A stretch of DNA of 64,000 nucleotides, taken from Scleromitrula shiraiana (taxonomy: Eukaryota; Ascomycota; Leotiomycetes; Helotiales; Sclerotiniaceae). Position numbers and translations under genes: made by a program. Location of the stretch: contig JABELC010000015.1 in assembly GCA_028455995.1 (NCBI GenBank), positions 186,001 through 250,000 on the forward strand. The letters run 5' to 3'. Positions 33,414-45,139 of the stretch are shown here, piece after piece. The number at the start of each line of letters is the position of its first letter. Position 1 is the first letter of the stretch. Below the pieces are notes generated by a model. The model was not told the DNA's origin. It saw only the letters and a list, made by a program, of their open reading frames with translations, and ran no database searches.

Positions 33414-35033
33414 ATGGCCGAAATCCAATATGGTCCTAGAACCTTTGTCGAGGCCTTGAAAGCAGGCGAATTTGAGTTTCAGCCCATGGCTAATGATTAC
33501 TTTCGATTTTCCTATTACAATCACATGGTGATTTAAGGGAAAACTCAATTTCCTCTTGATGTAATTGAACGCAACTTAAACAAACGTTACTTGTATGTGG
33601 GCCTCAAGCTCTTGTTTTTAGGAGCTCCCTGAACCGAAAAATTTCAAGAATCCGAAGGAGATCTTAGACATCTTGAGCGAGCAAAGCTGGAACTTTTGAC
33701 AGTCAACATATTGGTTTACCTTGCGATCATAAAGATTGGTGGTCAATATGGCGAAATGAGACTCGACCAGTAGTAACAAAAAAGATACCTTGTGGTCAAT
33801 TTGTTCCATTCTACTTTAACGGCAATGGTTGCACTTAAAAATGGTAAGACTTCTAAGGATTTTGTGCTTCTACTGATTATTTTATGTCTTTCTATTAAGT
33901 CTCCATGAAGTCTTCACTAACGATAAAAATAGGCTTCTCCAGAATTTGATCAATTCACCGCTCTCAATCAGAGAGCAGATTTACGAGTTGACTACTACCC
34001 TCAGATCAGCTGAAACATCTCATGTCTTCTGGATAGATACTTGTGATAAAGCTTTACACCCAGTATTCAATAAAGATATGTTGGATTGCTATTACATTCC
34101 ACCTAAGTACTTTCCTACCTTGGAAAAAATGGCCGGAGGCTTCGAATCTCATAAAAAGGGAGAACTCTGTTGGATCAAAGGGTTTGCTGAAGCTTTGAGA
34201 AGATTAAAGATAGCTGGGAGTGGCGATTCGGGGCAGATACGGTTAGACTTTTCGGGATTCGTTAGGCCAAGAGCTGTGTGGTCTCTAAAGTGTACCAACG
34301 CATCTTGGCATGCGGATGAAAATACTCTTGTAATAGAAGTACGCAACCAACTTCCTAATACGGATTAAAACTATTGTATGCCTTCTAAAATACTAACTAA
34401 TGCTTACAGAAACCCTCGACCTGGCTTAAGCGGAATATAACGTTTCAAGAGTGTATGACGCATCTCTCAATCAATTTCAGCACTCGCGATGAGCTCCATG
34501 ACACCTTCACTGAGGATTTTGTTGCATTGTGCAATTATATCTCTGGAAGTATGACAAATCTTAGCTCTGTTGTTCTTTGGTTGGATATACATCAGGCCGA
34601 CTTGGAAAGCTTTCTAGCCACCCCACTCCGACATGCGTAGGTGCAGGCTTTCAGAAAACTATCAATAAAGAAACTTGAATTATTTTCAGTGATCCACGCT
34701 GCTCATGGCGGAATCTGTTATTGCCGACACTGCCAATGGTGCATCAATTCCTTCCAGCGAGTTTACGTCAGGCATTTTTCTTTCTAGGAGACAAATCGGA
34801 ACGAGCAAACCCGGCTTCATATTGACGGAAGTGAGGAAAGAGATCTAATCTAATATATGTTAACTCCAGGGACAAAGCTATGGGGTTATACTGATGATAT
34901 GGAAGAGGATTTCTATGCTTCACTGCCCGAATTGTTTGGAGATGGCTTGGGAGAGGAACCAATAACAAGTCTTACATGGCTATTTGATGAGACCGGAATT
35001 GAGGACACTCTGAGAAGAACGCCTTGGTATTAA
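33414..35033 (+). pseudogene. Decayed multi-exon gene of unknown family (SPLSIREQIYEL motif)
   Basis: A six-exon structure can be followed with matching phases: 33414-33527, 33622-33843, 33933-34338, 34410-34636, 34690-34766 and 34870-35033. It begins MAEIQYGPRTFVEALKAGEF and ends TGIEDTLRRTPWY. Exon 2 carries two lesions. An extra T in the run at 33694-33697 shifts the frame between EQSWNF and DSQHIGLPCDHKDWWSIWRN. A TAA at 33836-33838 follows FNGNGCT just before a good donor. Exon 3 opens LLQNLINSPLSIREQIYEL, resembling the N-terminal helix of the many expanded fungal proteins with an LPxEIRxxIY start (2EXR/F-box-like); this is a loose resemblance. The exon 5 donor (GTCAGG) is weak; reading through instead meets TGA at 34823. 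The function is unknown. Confidence 0.55.
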
Positions 35034-35562
35034 ACATTACTTCAATTTCCTGTTTTTCTGTTTAACATGTGCAAGAAGTATTTTACGGGTTTGTTTACAA
35101 GATAAGAAACTAGATGTATTAGCTTTTCTTTAGATCTGAATTTGCCACTTGATTATTGGAAGTTATGAAATCAAGTTGATACAAACCGTCATTGAATCAT
35201 TGAAGTTCTTTAAGATATATTCTAAAAGTCTTTCAGTCGTCATTATCGTCTGTAGCTCTAGAGTATTCTAAGTATCTAGACCAAGTTAAGTGAAGCCGAT
35301 GCGACCTTGTGGGGTTCGCTTAATGGCTGGGAAACTAAGGGGACGTTAGAGCTAATTGTATAAATATTTCGTCATGTATATGCCATTAATTGTTCCATAC
35401 AATTTTCTCTTTTCGATATCTCTCCAACCTCAATTGCTTTCTACAAAACAATATTGTATCCTGACGATCAAGTTATACGAAATTTATCCTGACAATCAAT
35501 TCTTAATCTTCAAATTATTCCTCAACCTTTTCGTTAACAGTCTTCATCCTACAAGTGAAACC
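35034..35562. other. Spacer and promoter of acidic membrane protein gene
   Basis: AT-rich. The frame of the next gene extends upstream to an ATG at 35356, but that part looks like untranslated leader and not protein. Confidence 0.4.
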
Positions 35563-36552
35563 ATGAATTTCCTACTCAATTTATGGAGCCAAATATACCT
35601 CAATATGAGTGCCTTTCTATTTTTGTTATCATCGCTATCCAGCGATCAAAAATTTCTTGCAATCATTATTTTTCTGGGTATATTGTTACCGTATGCAATC
35701 AACGTATATCAACAGTATGCCAAATATTACAGTAAATATCACGGCAGTTACTTCGATGAATACGATGACATACACCACAATATCTACCGCGACGAATACT
35801 ATCCCGACGAACAAATCTCCGAGTCTGATAGCAGTCCTTTTGCTACCAATATCAATAAGGTTATGGGTCATCTATTGAAATTCTTGAACCCATATAAATC
35901 CGACCGGGAAACACTTCTGCTTTCGTTACCGTCATCGTCCAATAATTGTGTATACTACGACAAAGATTATGACGAATTTGACAACGAGCACTTTCCCTCG
36001 GAGCAAGTTTCCAAGCTTGAGGAGATTGTCGAGGATGATGAGGAGGAATCTGACGGCTGGGTAGCTGATGATGAGAATAAATCCGAGTCCTCCCTCGAAT
36101 GCGAATCCGACTTCGAATCCGAGTATGAATCCGCGTCGGATAGCAAGTTCGAATCTGATCTCATAGCCGAAATCATCTTCAAACAGGGGCTGAAAAGTAA
36201 AAATGTCGATACCTCCGAATCCGACCCAGATAGTGCATCCGCCGAGATCGCAGCAGCGAAGGAGGAATTCCTGCAGATCGCCAGGAAATTGAGACACATC
36301 TCTCGAGGCGTAAATGTACGGACGAACTTACGTACGAATTTGGTGCATCTCGGTTCCTGTTCGGATGGCACGCATGATGATAAGAAGGGTTCGGTGTCGA
36401 ATTTGGCTCCCGGTAGTAAGTTGGAGGTATGGGATGGACTGCAGTTTGTGAGTGGAGATGAGTGTGAGGAGGAAGCTGCTGCGGTGCAGATAGAGTGGTG
36501 CGGCTCGCAGGAGTTGATGGGGGAGATTGAGAGGATGGCTTCTTATGGTTAG
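35563..36552 (+). CDS. Acidic single-anchor membrane protein, hypothetical
   Basis: I do not recognise the family. From the preferred ATG (ccATGAATTTCC) the product is 329 residues; an in-frame ATG at 35356 would add 69 mostly hydrophobic residues of doubtful reality. Residues 1-45 are hydrophobic (MNFLLNLWSQIYLNMSAFLF, then FLAIIIFLGILLPYAI), a signal anchor or one to two membrane helices. A Tyr/Asp-rich segment follows (YYSKYHGSYFDEYDDIHHN), then long Asp/Glu/Ser runs (EEIVEDDEEESDGW, ECESDFESEYESASDS). The C-terminal 80 residues are less biased (FLQIARKLRHISRG, WDGLQFVSGDE). The protein is single-exon. The acidic tail may lie in the cytosol or in an organelle lumen; nothing points to an enzyme. 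Confidence 0.65.
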   Translation: MNFLLNLWSQIYLNMSAFLFLLSSLSSDQKFLAIIIFLGILLPYAINVYQQYAKYYSKYHGSYFDEYDDIHHNIYRDEYYPDEQISESDSSPFATNINKVMGHLLKFLNPYKSDRETLLLSLPSSSNNCVYYDKDYDEFDNEHFPSEQVSKLEEIVEDDEEESDGWVADDENKSESSLECESDFESEYESASDSKFESDLIAEIIFKQGLKSKNVDTSESDPDSASAEIAAAKEEFLQIARKLRHISRGVNVRTNLRTNLVHLGSCSDGTHDDKKGSVSNLAPGSKLEVWDGLQFVSGDECEEEAAAVQIEWCGSQELMGEIERMASYG

Positions 36553-37118
36553 GATGGAAGTTGGGGGGGAGGTGAAGAGTAGAGAGTTCGGTTCTTTTTA
36601 TACAATTTTCATGGTCCAAGAACTTGTAATTTCTAACTTCTAATTGTTAATGTTAATCAATAATATAAGTATACTATTTCTTGCACTGGTTTAAGGATCT
36701 CTACCTTTTCAGATTCCTAGATTGTCACGTGTTGTGTCGAATACATCCTTCTAATTTCCTCTTATTAACATCAGTGTCTCATTCAATTCTGACTCTATCT
36801 TCAATATTTATATCTGAAAATATCATTTATCATTTGCGGGTTTTACACCTCATCTCATATTATCCTGTGCAACTAAAACGAACATATACTCGATAATGTT
36901 CTCTCATTTTTCTGGAAACAGTCATACCATTGTATTATATGTTATACATGTATTGATGTGTTTGATCCCTTTATGCACTATTATACATATCCTAATGCTT
37001 AAATACAAAGTTGGCCTCTGAGTCGCTGATTCATACTCTCTCTACTCCTCATTATCCACGGCCATCTACACAAGTTCTTGCAATTCCCAAGTTTTCAAAC
37101 CCTCTACACGCTGTCCAT
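36553..37118. other. Spacer, nothing recognised
   Basis: AT-rich DNA between the acidic protein and the doubtful small basic protein. No domain or repeat stands out. Confidence 0.4.
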
Positions 37119-37523
37119 CTATTTCATCCAACTCCTGTAACTTTCTGCCGCCTTACTCTTCCAGTCCCTATATCCGGCGCTATAACTACTCTCATTTTTC
37201 TTCACCCCTTCCAACCACACCTTCCTACGCTCCTGATAAATTTCCTCGCCCCTACACCTCCCTTCCTCTCTCAACTTGAATCTCAGACTATTGTCATTTC
37301 TCGCCTTACGATATCTCTCAACAAACTCCCTTGCATATTCCTCGTCCTCCTGTTTCTTCGCTATTTGGTCCATCAATTTGGCTTTGAGATCAGCCATACA
37401 TCCATCCATCCCCGAATGACTTCCTATACATTTCCAGCTCCATTTCCTTCTTCTTGATCTCCTTGCGCAAAAGTTTTCAACCAAGAAAGCCCCACGCAAT
37501 GCGCACAAAAGGATCGAAAGCAT
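37119..37523 (-). CDS. Possible small charged coiled-coil protein
   Basis: A minus-strand frame of 134 codons. From the internal ATG at 37397 it reads as a strongly helical, charged protein (MADLKAKLMDQIAKKQEDEEYA, FVERYRKARNDNSLRFKLREE, YQERRKVWLEGVKKNESSY). A second frame just upstream also reads as a charged helix (KEIKKKEMELEMYRKSF), so an unseen intron or a frameshift near 37420-37450 is possible. An upstream hydrophobic start (MLSILLCALRGAFLVEN) would give a membrane-anchored form. No family is recognised. The amphipathic charge pattern is the only reason to list it. Confidence 0.4.
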   Translation of the reverse strand: MLSILLCALRGAFLVENFCARRSRRRKWSWKCIGSHSGMDGCMADLKAKLMDQIAKKQEDEEYAREFVERYRKARNDNSLRFKLREEGRCRGEEIYQERRKVWLEGVKKNESSYSAGYRDWKSKAAESYRSWMK

Positions 37524-40364
37524 AAATACGCCAAATTTGTGTTTGAGTGTTCAGTTCGATCGATGTGTAGTAATTGGAATCTCGATGTCGCAGGGTAAGG
37601 GAATGGCATAGTTCGTAAGAACGAGAGTGCGTATCTCATCTGTGGTGGTTAAGTTGATCATGACTTCGAACGAGGTAATTCTAGAGGTATATCGATATCG
37701 GACGTGTGTGTTGTGTGTGCTACATAAAACTCGAATTCGACAAGGTCAGAATCATCTAAGTTGTTATTGTAAGAAGATGAGAACGATATACTTTTGGAAG
37801 AAAACGGGATGATTTTAGGTAGTTCCAGGAGTTAATTTGTAATGATTAAATTGATAGATTGAGGGAAAGAATGGATGAATAACTATTTTGGAGGGAAGAA
37901 AGAGTTTGGGGACAGTTATTGCAAAACATCTGGAGTGGGGGGAAAGAGCGGATGAATAAGTATAGTATCTTGAGGGAAAGAACGAGTTTGGGGATCATTC
38001 AGAATACCCAGTCTAATCGCCAACTCATATCACGAGCTAACTACTATACTGAAAATCCGAAGAAGTAAAATCGTAAACCCAAAATCCATATTCTAGAAAA
38101 TTGCCTTGTTGAAATCTATTCTACCTCGCATATGGGTGCACAAACAATTATCCATCATTACAGGAATTAAATGATCTATCCCATCGAGCTATCTAAACTT
38201 TCTAAATCATCTACATATACTCACCAATACTACTACTACCAACTTAATCAATATAACTCAGATACTTAAATCTCTCCTCCAAACTTCGGCATCCTCAGTA
38301 AATCATGCATATATAGGCTAAAAACTAACAATCATAGTAGTCCCTCATCGAAAATCCCTATAAATCAACCCCTCAATCTCCATATCGGAGAGTAAAGTCT
38401 AACAAATAGTTAATCCACCTAGACCCGTTCGCAATCTTAACACCGTAGAAAATCAAGACAGGGAGGAGGAGGAGGAGGATGTAATTGAGAAGTCTTCGTT
38501 GGATGTTAACGCTTACTAGATGAGGAGGGAGAGAGAGGGGTATGTTATTTTGAGGTTTGGGGATGAGGTGGCGGGAGAGGTGGCGGGAGAGTAGGGTAGG
38601 GAAGGGAAAAGGGGTGGAGGTTATGGAATGGAATTGAGGGATACTAACATGATACCATGATTCTTGTTTGGTTCTTTCTTGTTTTGTCAGATGCTGTTGT
38701 ATGAATATCTATGAATTGAAATTAGGGAGGGGAGAATAATATGAAGTAATGCAGAAAAGACAGCTTAATATTTGAGATTTAGACCTGGCTGTATGGTAGA
38801 TAAGACACAAGGGATTGGTTTGAAGAAAAGATAGGTGAATGGTTGATTTTCTTAGCTTTGCTTGAATGTACCTTGGTTAGTCTGCCTTGATAGAATTGAA
38901 GTATATCACACTTGGTCGAAAGGGAATTGTGATGTAAGCTGGCAGACTTCAATATTTCTAGATAGAAAGAAGACTCTCTTCACTTTTGTTCTTTTGCTTT
39001 GAAAACAAGATGCGTCGAGAGGAAGATATTAAGCTGATACGAATATTCATAGTAAAATTGATTGTATACACTTAGATATACATAGGTACGACACGATATC
39101 AACCAACTCAGCCAAAAAACATCAATCTTAAAACATCAAATCTAAATAAAACAAAAGATACAAACAACAGAAGTACAACACACAAGAAACCCCAACATGA
39201 TATACCTACCTACCTATCTACCTACCTACCTACCTACCTATACCATCCAACAAGCAAACCACCTCATCTTCAAACCAACAACCAAGAAAATTCAAACCAA
39301 ATACAAGACCGGCCATCATGATATATACGACAAGAGAAAAAATCTAGACCACGCTCGACCCTCGACTCTCGACCCAGACGGTCAAGATGTCACATCAAAG
39401 AAGCTTTTCTCCATGTATTCCATTATTTCCTATCATGGCGGGGGATTAGGCCAAGGTCGGAGTCTGGGTCTAGATACTAGATAGAACAAACAGTATAGGG
39501 CTGAAACACAGCGTAACTGCAATTGTAACCCAACTATGGATACCTATTATGATCCAACCAAAAGTCACCCCCTCCCCCTCAAATAACATTTACTCAGTCT
39601 TTCCAATCCAAGAACCAAATCATTACAAGATTCGAACCAACCGATCAAATTCTTGGTTATAAGTGACACGTTATGTTATCCCATTCTTATAGCTAGGTAT
39701 AGGAGACGACGAGGGAAATATAAAGCTGCAAATATATTTATCAATAGATCCGATTTTGAAGGATTTCATACCTAAATAGGAATGATATTCTTCGTTGTTA
39801 TTTATGCTTACTTTTGACGGACCGAATGGAAATTTTGGGGGCAAATGTCGATATTTTGGGTACGTAGCACTCAAGGGACTTACCGAGGGTATTCATCCCA
39901 TATATTGTATCTATTGTACTTGGATTTTTGGTGATGATGTCGATATTATGGATATTATGGCTGTATTGTATGTATGAAAGTCTTCGGTTATTTCGATAGT
40001 CGTTAAATTTGAGTTGCGCGGAACCTGCGGATTGCATAGATATCAAATTTTTGGCTTCTTCAAGCCTTTGCCACCATAGAAAAGTCCCTACAATACATGG
40101 GGGGAAAAGACTAAGCTACATAACTATCGCCGAACGTTTTGACATCGGATGTAAATATAAAATTTCACGACAAGTTTTAAGTACAGTACCGTATAATATT
40201 TATATTATCTTTTATCAAAAACTTAATCCATCCGATCCATCCATCTCAATTGCTGAATTGCTGACCGAAAGGTATGTATCTGATTATATAGTTCCACCAA
40301 CCATATTCAATTAAAACCAGAAGCCGGAAAAAATTTAGCCACCAAATACTTATTTTTTCACGTC
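37524..40364. other. Gene-poor 2.8 kb region
   Basis: It holds a GGAGGAGGAGG purine tract near 38461-38600 and a (CTAC)n run at about 39204-39240. No convincing coding frame is seen. The last 150 bases must include the promoter of the next gene. Confidence 0.45.
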
Positions 40365-42356
40365 ATGGAGACTACCAATACTATCTTACCACCAACGGAC
40401 GGATCAAATCAACCACAAGATATCCGCTCTGATATCCGACCTGGGCGGCAACGGGTAAAACGTGCATGTCAACCATGTAAATCAAGAAAGAAGCGTTGTG
40501 ATGGTTCCGAGCCATGCGCTACTTGTATTCGATATGGATATGAATGTCATTATGAATTTGGGCCACGAAAACGTCGTCGACATACTCTGAAAGATCACGA
40601 CACGGATCCATCTCAAGGGCGTAGCTCACCTGATACTCATGGACGAGAAGAAAGAGCCGAGAGCGAGAGCGGAGGTGCAGGAGTAATAAGAGCAAATGTA
40701 CCAACGGGAGCCAAAGATTCGAATTGGGGGAAAGCATTCGCCACTTCCCTGGCTCTGAAATTGGATGCCGGAAAACTTAGCAAACCACTTTTGGCCTGGA
40801 ATTTAGGTCTCAAAGATGAGCAACCATATGCACAACCCGCCATCACGAGGTTGATCACACAACCCGAGATGGAACGATTGGCCAATCATTACTTCAGCAC
40901 CACGCATCAAATATTCGGCGTATTCAATCGTGATTTATTTGAGCGAAAAATAAGGGAAAGATGGGGAACGAATCTCAATGCAAGCGATCCCCATGATCCG
41001 ATACTCTGCGGCGTCGCAGCATTGGGATCGTTATTTTCCGGCGGAAGTCCAAGTACAATGGAAGCCTCACTAGTAGAAAGTGCCAAATCTACCTTGGAAA
41101 CAACAAGTGTACTAAATTATCCCTCTCGTCATCACGTCGTGGCTTGGGTATTAAGAACGTTATATCTACGCTGTACAGCTTGTCCCCATGCAGCTTGGAT
41201 AGCAAGTTGTACGACAATGCACATAATCGAAAGTGTAGGAATGGACGACGATACGGAATCGGAAGGAGGGGCCCATGAACTCGATCAGGGAATCGGGTGT
41301 GGAGTATTAAATTCGCAACGATTGTTCTGGATTGCTCGTCTCATGAATTCATGGATTGCAAATGATTTCGGTCGCTCGAAAGTCAATCTCAAAATTCCTA
41401 CGCCGATGTTTCCGGAACCGCTTAATGAGCTTGATATCACGTTGGATTATTTCACTCTTTATCAAATCTCTGAACGCCTTGATCAGGATGTTACGCATAC
41501 AGCCTCAGAATTCGAATCCGGAATTCTCCAAATATATAATTTTCGTCCCCGTTCTGATGGCGCTACGTTATCCCAATGCAATCTCTGTCTAGGACTCTAT
41601 CGACGTCTCCGTCTCCTCGCAACCAGTATCTCTGAACTAACGGTCAACCAAGTAATTTCAGTCTGCATGACGGGATTAGAAAGTGTGATGCGGATGGTGG
41701 AGAAAAAACAACCGTGGTGGCATGTTGCTAATGTTCCGTTTCAATTCGTTTGTGTGTTATTAGTTATGGATACGAAGGAGGCGCTGGGATGTATTGGGGA
41801 AGCATTAAAGGCGTTGGATGCGGTGGCGAAGTGTTTTGGGACGAGGAGTTTAAGGGAGGCGGCGGGGACGGCGAGGAGATTGGTGGAGCTGAGTAGGAAG
41901 AGGAAGGAGGAGGATATTAGGATATTGGGGAGAGGGTTGGGGGTTGCGAGTGGGGTGGGGATGGAGAGGGGGGTTGGTATGGATGCGGGGAGGGGCGATC
42001 AGTTTGTGACTTTACAATCGCAATCGCAGCAAGGTCAGAATCAAAGTCAATCTCAATCTCAAGGAAATAACCAAGAATCAATACACGCCTCTGGTAAACA
42101 ACCCATGAACCCCAACGCCAATCTCAATACAGGCCAAAGTCCAAATCCGATGCAAATGCTCGGAGCAGGGAGTGCTGGGAATGGCATGACAGAAATCAAT
42201 GGAAATGGAAATAATATGGGGAATGGAAATGGATATTTGGGAGGAGGAATGATATCGCAATTGGGATCGTTGGGTAATGCGAGTGATTTTTCTGGGTTCG
42301 ATTGGGATGCTTTTCTTAGTATGGATATTCCTGTGTTGGATGGGACGGGGATTTAG
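40365..42356 (+). CDS. Zn2Cys6 fungal transcription factor, 663 aa, single exon
   Basis: One uninterrupted frame. The binuclear zinc cluster lies at residues 35-62 (RACQPCKSRKKRCDGSEPCATCIRYGYEC), with all six Cys and the usual basic residues, followed by a basic linker (RKRRRH). A fungal transcription factor regulatory region follows (about 165-500), with LANHYFSTTHQIFGVFNRDLF, ILCGVAALGSLFSGG, LRTLYLRCTACPHAAWIASC and NSQRLFWIARLMNSWI, matching the common fungal-specific factor domain. The last 130 residues are Gln/Asn/Gly-rich (QSQSQQGQNQSQSQSQ, NGNGNNMGNGNG), ending in an acidic-aromatic segment (DFSGFDWDAFLSMDI) that looks like an activation domain. The target genes are unknown. The MFS transporter 2.8 kb downstream could be one, but nothing in the sequence shows it. 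Confidence 0.9.
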   Translation: METTNTILPPTDGSNQPQDIRSDIRPGRQRVKRACQPCKSRKKRCDGSEPCATCIRYGYECHYEFGPRKRRRHTLKDHDTDPSQGRSSPDTHGREERAESESGGAGVIRANVPTGAKDSNWGKAFATSLALKLDAGKLSKPLLAWNLGLKDEQPYAQPAITRLITQPEMERLANHYFSTTHQIFGVFNRDLFERKIRERWGTNLNASDPHDPILCGVAALGSLFSGGSPSTMEASLVESAKSTLETTSVLNYPSRHHVVAWVLRTLYLRCTACPHAAWIASCTTMHIIESVGMDDDTESEGGAHELDQGIGCGVLNSQRLFWIARLMNSWIANDFGRSKVNLKIPTPMFPEPLNELDITLDYFTLYQISERLDQDVTHTASEFESGILQIYNFRPRSDGATLSQCNLCLGLYRRLRLLATSISELTVNQVISVCMTGLESVMRMVEKKQPWWHVANVPFQFVCVLLVMDTKEALGCIGEALKALDAVAKCFGTRSLREAAGTARRLVELSRKRKEEDIRILGRGLGVASGVGMERGVGMDAGRGDQFVTLQSQSQQGQNQSQSQSQGNNQESIHASGKQPMNPNANLNTGQSPNPMQMLGAGSAGNGMTEINGNGNNMGNGNGYLGGGMISQLGSLGNASDFSGFDWDAFLSMDIPVLDGTGI

Positions 42357-45139
42357 GTTTTGGGGGGATGAGAGATGGGAGAGATGGGAAGTGGGGAGGG
42401 GGGAGATTGAGATTGGAGGGGGGGAGAGGAGTTGGGGAGTTACGGGAGGGATAGGGAGGAGGGGAATTGGTGGTTTGGTTGCATTCGGTCTCGATGGTAT
42501 CATTTTAGTATTCGTTGGCTAGCACGTTGATTTCTTTCACTCGTCTGTTTATTTGTTTATAAAAATGCGTACGATAGGATAGGGTAGGATAGGATAGGAT
42601 AGGATAGGATAGAATAGGATAAGAAGATATGAATACATAAATCACATACATCTCAACCATTGATATCCATCTACCTATCTATGATACATACATACATACA
42701 TCAATATACCCTACCTGACCACTTCTCTACATCCCAACCAATAATCATAAATAAACTCCAAACCCCAATCCCCAAATCCCCAAATCCCCAAATCCCAAAT
42801 CCCAAAATCCATATCCATATCCATATATCTCTCCTCACCAACTCCCTACTGCGTCCCTTCCTCCTTCCTCCCCCAAAAAAATCACAACCTCAGACCAAAA
42901 CGCCAAGACTAACCCCCTCCTCGAGCATCATAACCTCGGGCCGCTATGATCCCGACTTTGATTCCGACAACCGCAACCGCAAACGCAAGATGCAGATTCT
43001 TTCGATATTCATTAGGACGGAATGGATGCTTATGAGGATGGATCCACTGTGATTGATGGATGTGATGGCGTATTGTAGATGGCCCGAATACAGTACTATA
43101 GATTAGATGGATGCGCCGAGTTTAATCTGATAATATTTGATGAGATGCGAGGGATGGTTATTTATTTATTATAGGTGCGGATATGGATGATGGATGATGG
43201 GTGGAAAAGGTGTGTATGTGTGTATGTGTGTATGTGTGCTGAGATGAAATCATGAAAGAGATGAAAGAAATGAAATCAAACCCCTCGAGTTCAGTTCGGC
43301 GAATTAGGTAACCAATCTAGATGTTTCCATTCTATTCCATTCCATTTTGTTTGCTTGTTTATTTTTTGTAGATTTAAGCTTTACTTTTACTCAGTAAGTA
43401 AATATGATTTTGCATTTTTATTTTTATTTTTATTTTTATTCTTTGCTTTCTTAGAGCAAGAGCAAGAGCAAGAGCAAGATGCAATTACCTTCCCCCCTAC
43501 CTTCATTGAACGAAATATGGTATAGTATCAAAATCTAGAGCCCGAAGACCAAACCTCAAAGAAAGTTTATAATAGTGGAGATCGTTTCGAGCCTGTCCGG
43601 CTTCTATAGATACATATCCGGCGCGAGCAAGGGCTGAAAGAAAGGCTGAACACCACACCAAATGGTCCACACCACAACACATGGTCCACACTACACCACA
43701 CAGTCCACACCACACCACAACTCAATACGAATATCCCGAAACCAAGGTTTCGGTATCTCTCTGCCTATCCTATTGTATCCCGTTGAGTGAGAGAGAGGCT
43801 GCAGTAGTGTTTGTACAACCTATGGTTATTTATGTTTATGTTTATGTTTATGTTTATGTTCGAAGACCCATCTAGATGAAGTCTATTTATTTCGTTATGA
43901 ATGATATGATGACGTAGAAGGATCCATTGCTGAACCAGACACATCACATTGGTCAACCGGATAATCTAACTTAATTGGGGAAGGCTTTATCATATGATTT
44001 ATATATAAATAACTTGAAGTATTAATTTAAAATTTATAAATCTTATATCATTCACATTATAATTATAGATTTTAATAATAATCAATACCCAATTATTATA
44101 GGGTGTTAATAAAAATTTATAGTGATTTATTGCTGAATTGGGTTAGACTGTTCGGTTGCCTAGTATGTCCGATTTAGCAGTGGATCCTTCTAGGAATGAT
44201 TCTGCAAGCTCGCTCGTAACAACATTGGATGGATCAAATTGATTGATAGATTATTTGTTTGTAGATCGAACCCAACACATCATCGTGAACTTTATTTCCC
44301 TTCCTTTTAACTTGATTATTGTTTTTTTTTGTTTTTTTTTTACTCCACCAATCCCAATCTAATCCAATCCCATTCCATCCTGGCAGCTAAGATGTACATC
44401 AAGGTTGTGATTTTCAAGGTTATGATTTTCAAGGTTAGCTAAGGTAGTCCCCGGGGTAGTTAGTAACTTACGTTGTCTCGATATCGCTATCGAAGATTTT
44501 CAACATCTTTTGCTACAAGAATCGCTTGTTTGGGAATAGAGTATTGCTTTCGATGGTGAGGTTTTATGGACTTGTGGGATTGGGCTGCGGTTTGATGTTG
44601 AGTTTGGTGGGCTGGAATGGACGGGTGAGATGGATGGATGGGAGGATGTGCATATCCGACTATATCCGCCCTCTGTCTACCTCTCTCCTTTCATCTTCGT
44701 CTATTCGTTACTTGGAGGCATCGGCGGGTAGTTCAGGAACCAATTCAACATGGATTTTTATCGTGTCATGCAGTATCATATAATGATGTAGGCGGTAAGA
44801 ACATATATATAAGGAGGGGTAAGGTACGTATTGTTTGGACGTTTTGTTTGATTGTTTTGAGGATTAGAGTTTAGGACTTTTTCTTTTTATATCTTATGTG
44901 TTTGATAGATATTGACGTTTATATTATATTGCATTAAACTCGAGACGATATATATTAAATCTTATTTCTTTTTATATCACATCTTTATCTGGTTTTATCT
45001 TGTTCTATTTGAAGAGAGAGATATATATAATACTCTGTCTGGCATTAGTTATACATATTTTTGTTACACTTCACCTCACCTTACCTCACCTTACCTCACC
45101 TCACTCTTCTTTGCTTCCTCGTCCCCCTTCTTATCTCCT
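42357..45139. other. Intergenic region, microsatellite-rich
   Basis: It contains (GGATA)n at about 42576-42610, CATA repeats near 42682, (CCCAAAT)n-like repeats near 42770, (TTTTA)n near 43415-43440, (AGAGCA)n at 43454-43478 and (TTTATG)n at about 43826-43860. No convincing gene is seen. Pentameric ACCTC/ACCTT repeats at 45070-45105 probably lie in the 5' leader of the transporter. Confidence 0.45.

Noticed and set aside
36179..36619. Antisense open frames opposite the acidic protein gene
   Set aside because: They mirror the biased codons of the plus-strand gene and have no domain of their own.
39597..39660. GATTCGAACC sequence as a minus-strand tRNA T-loop
   Set aside because: No matching acceptor, D or anticodon arms could be folded nearby.
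44912..45139. Upstream in-frame extension of the MFS transporter
   Set aside because: The added 76 residues are Phe/Tyr/Leu-rich from a TTTT/TATA leader, unlike the Ser/Thr-rich tail of DHA1 proteins; the ATG at 45140 is preferred.
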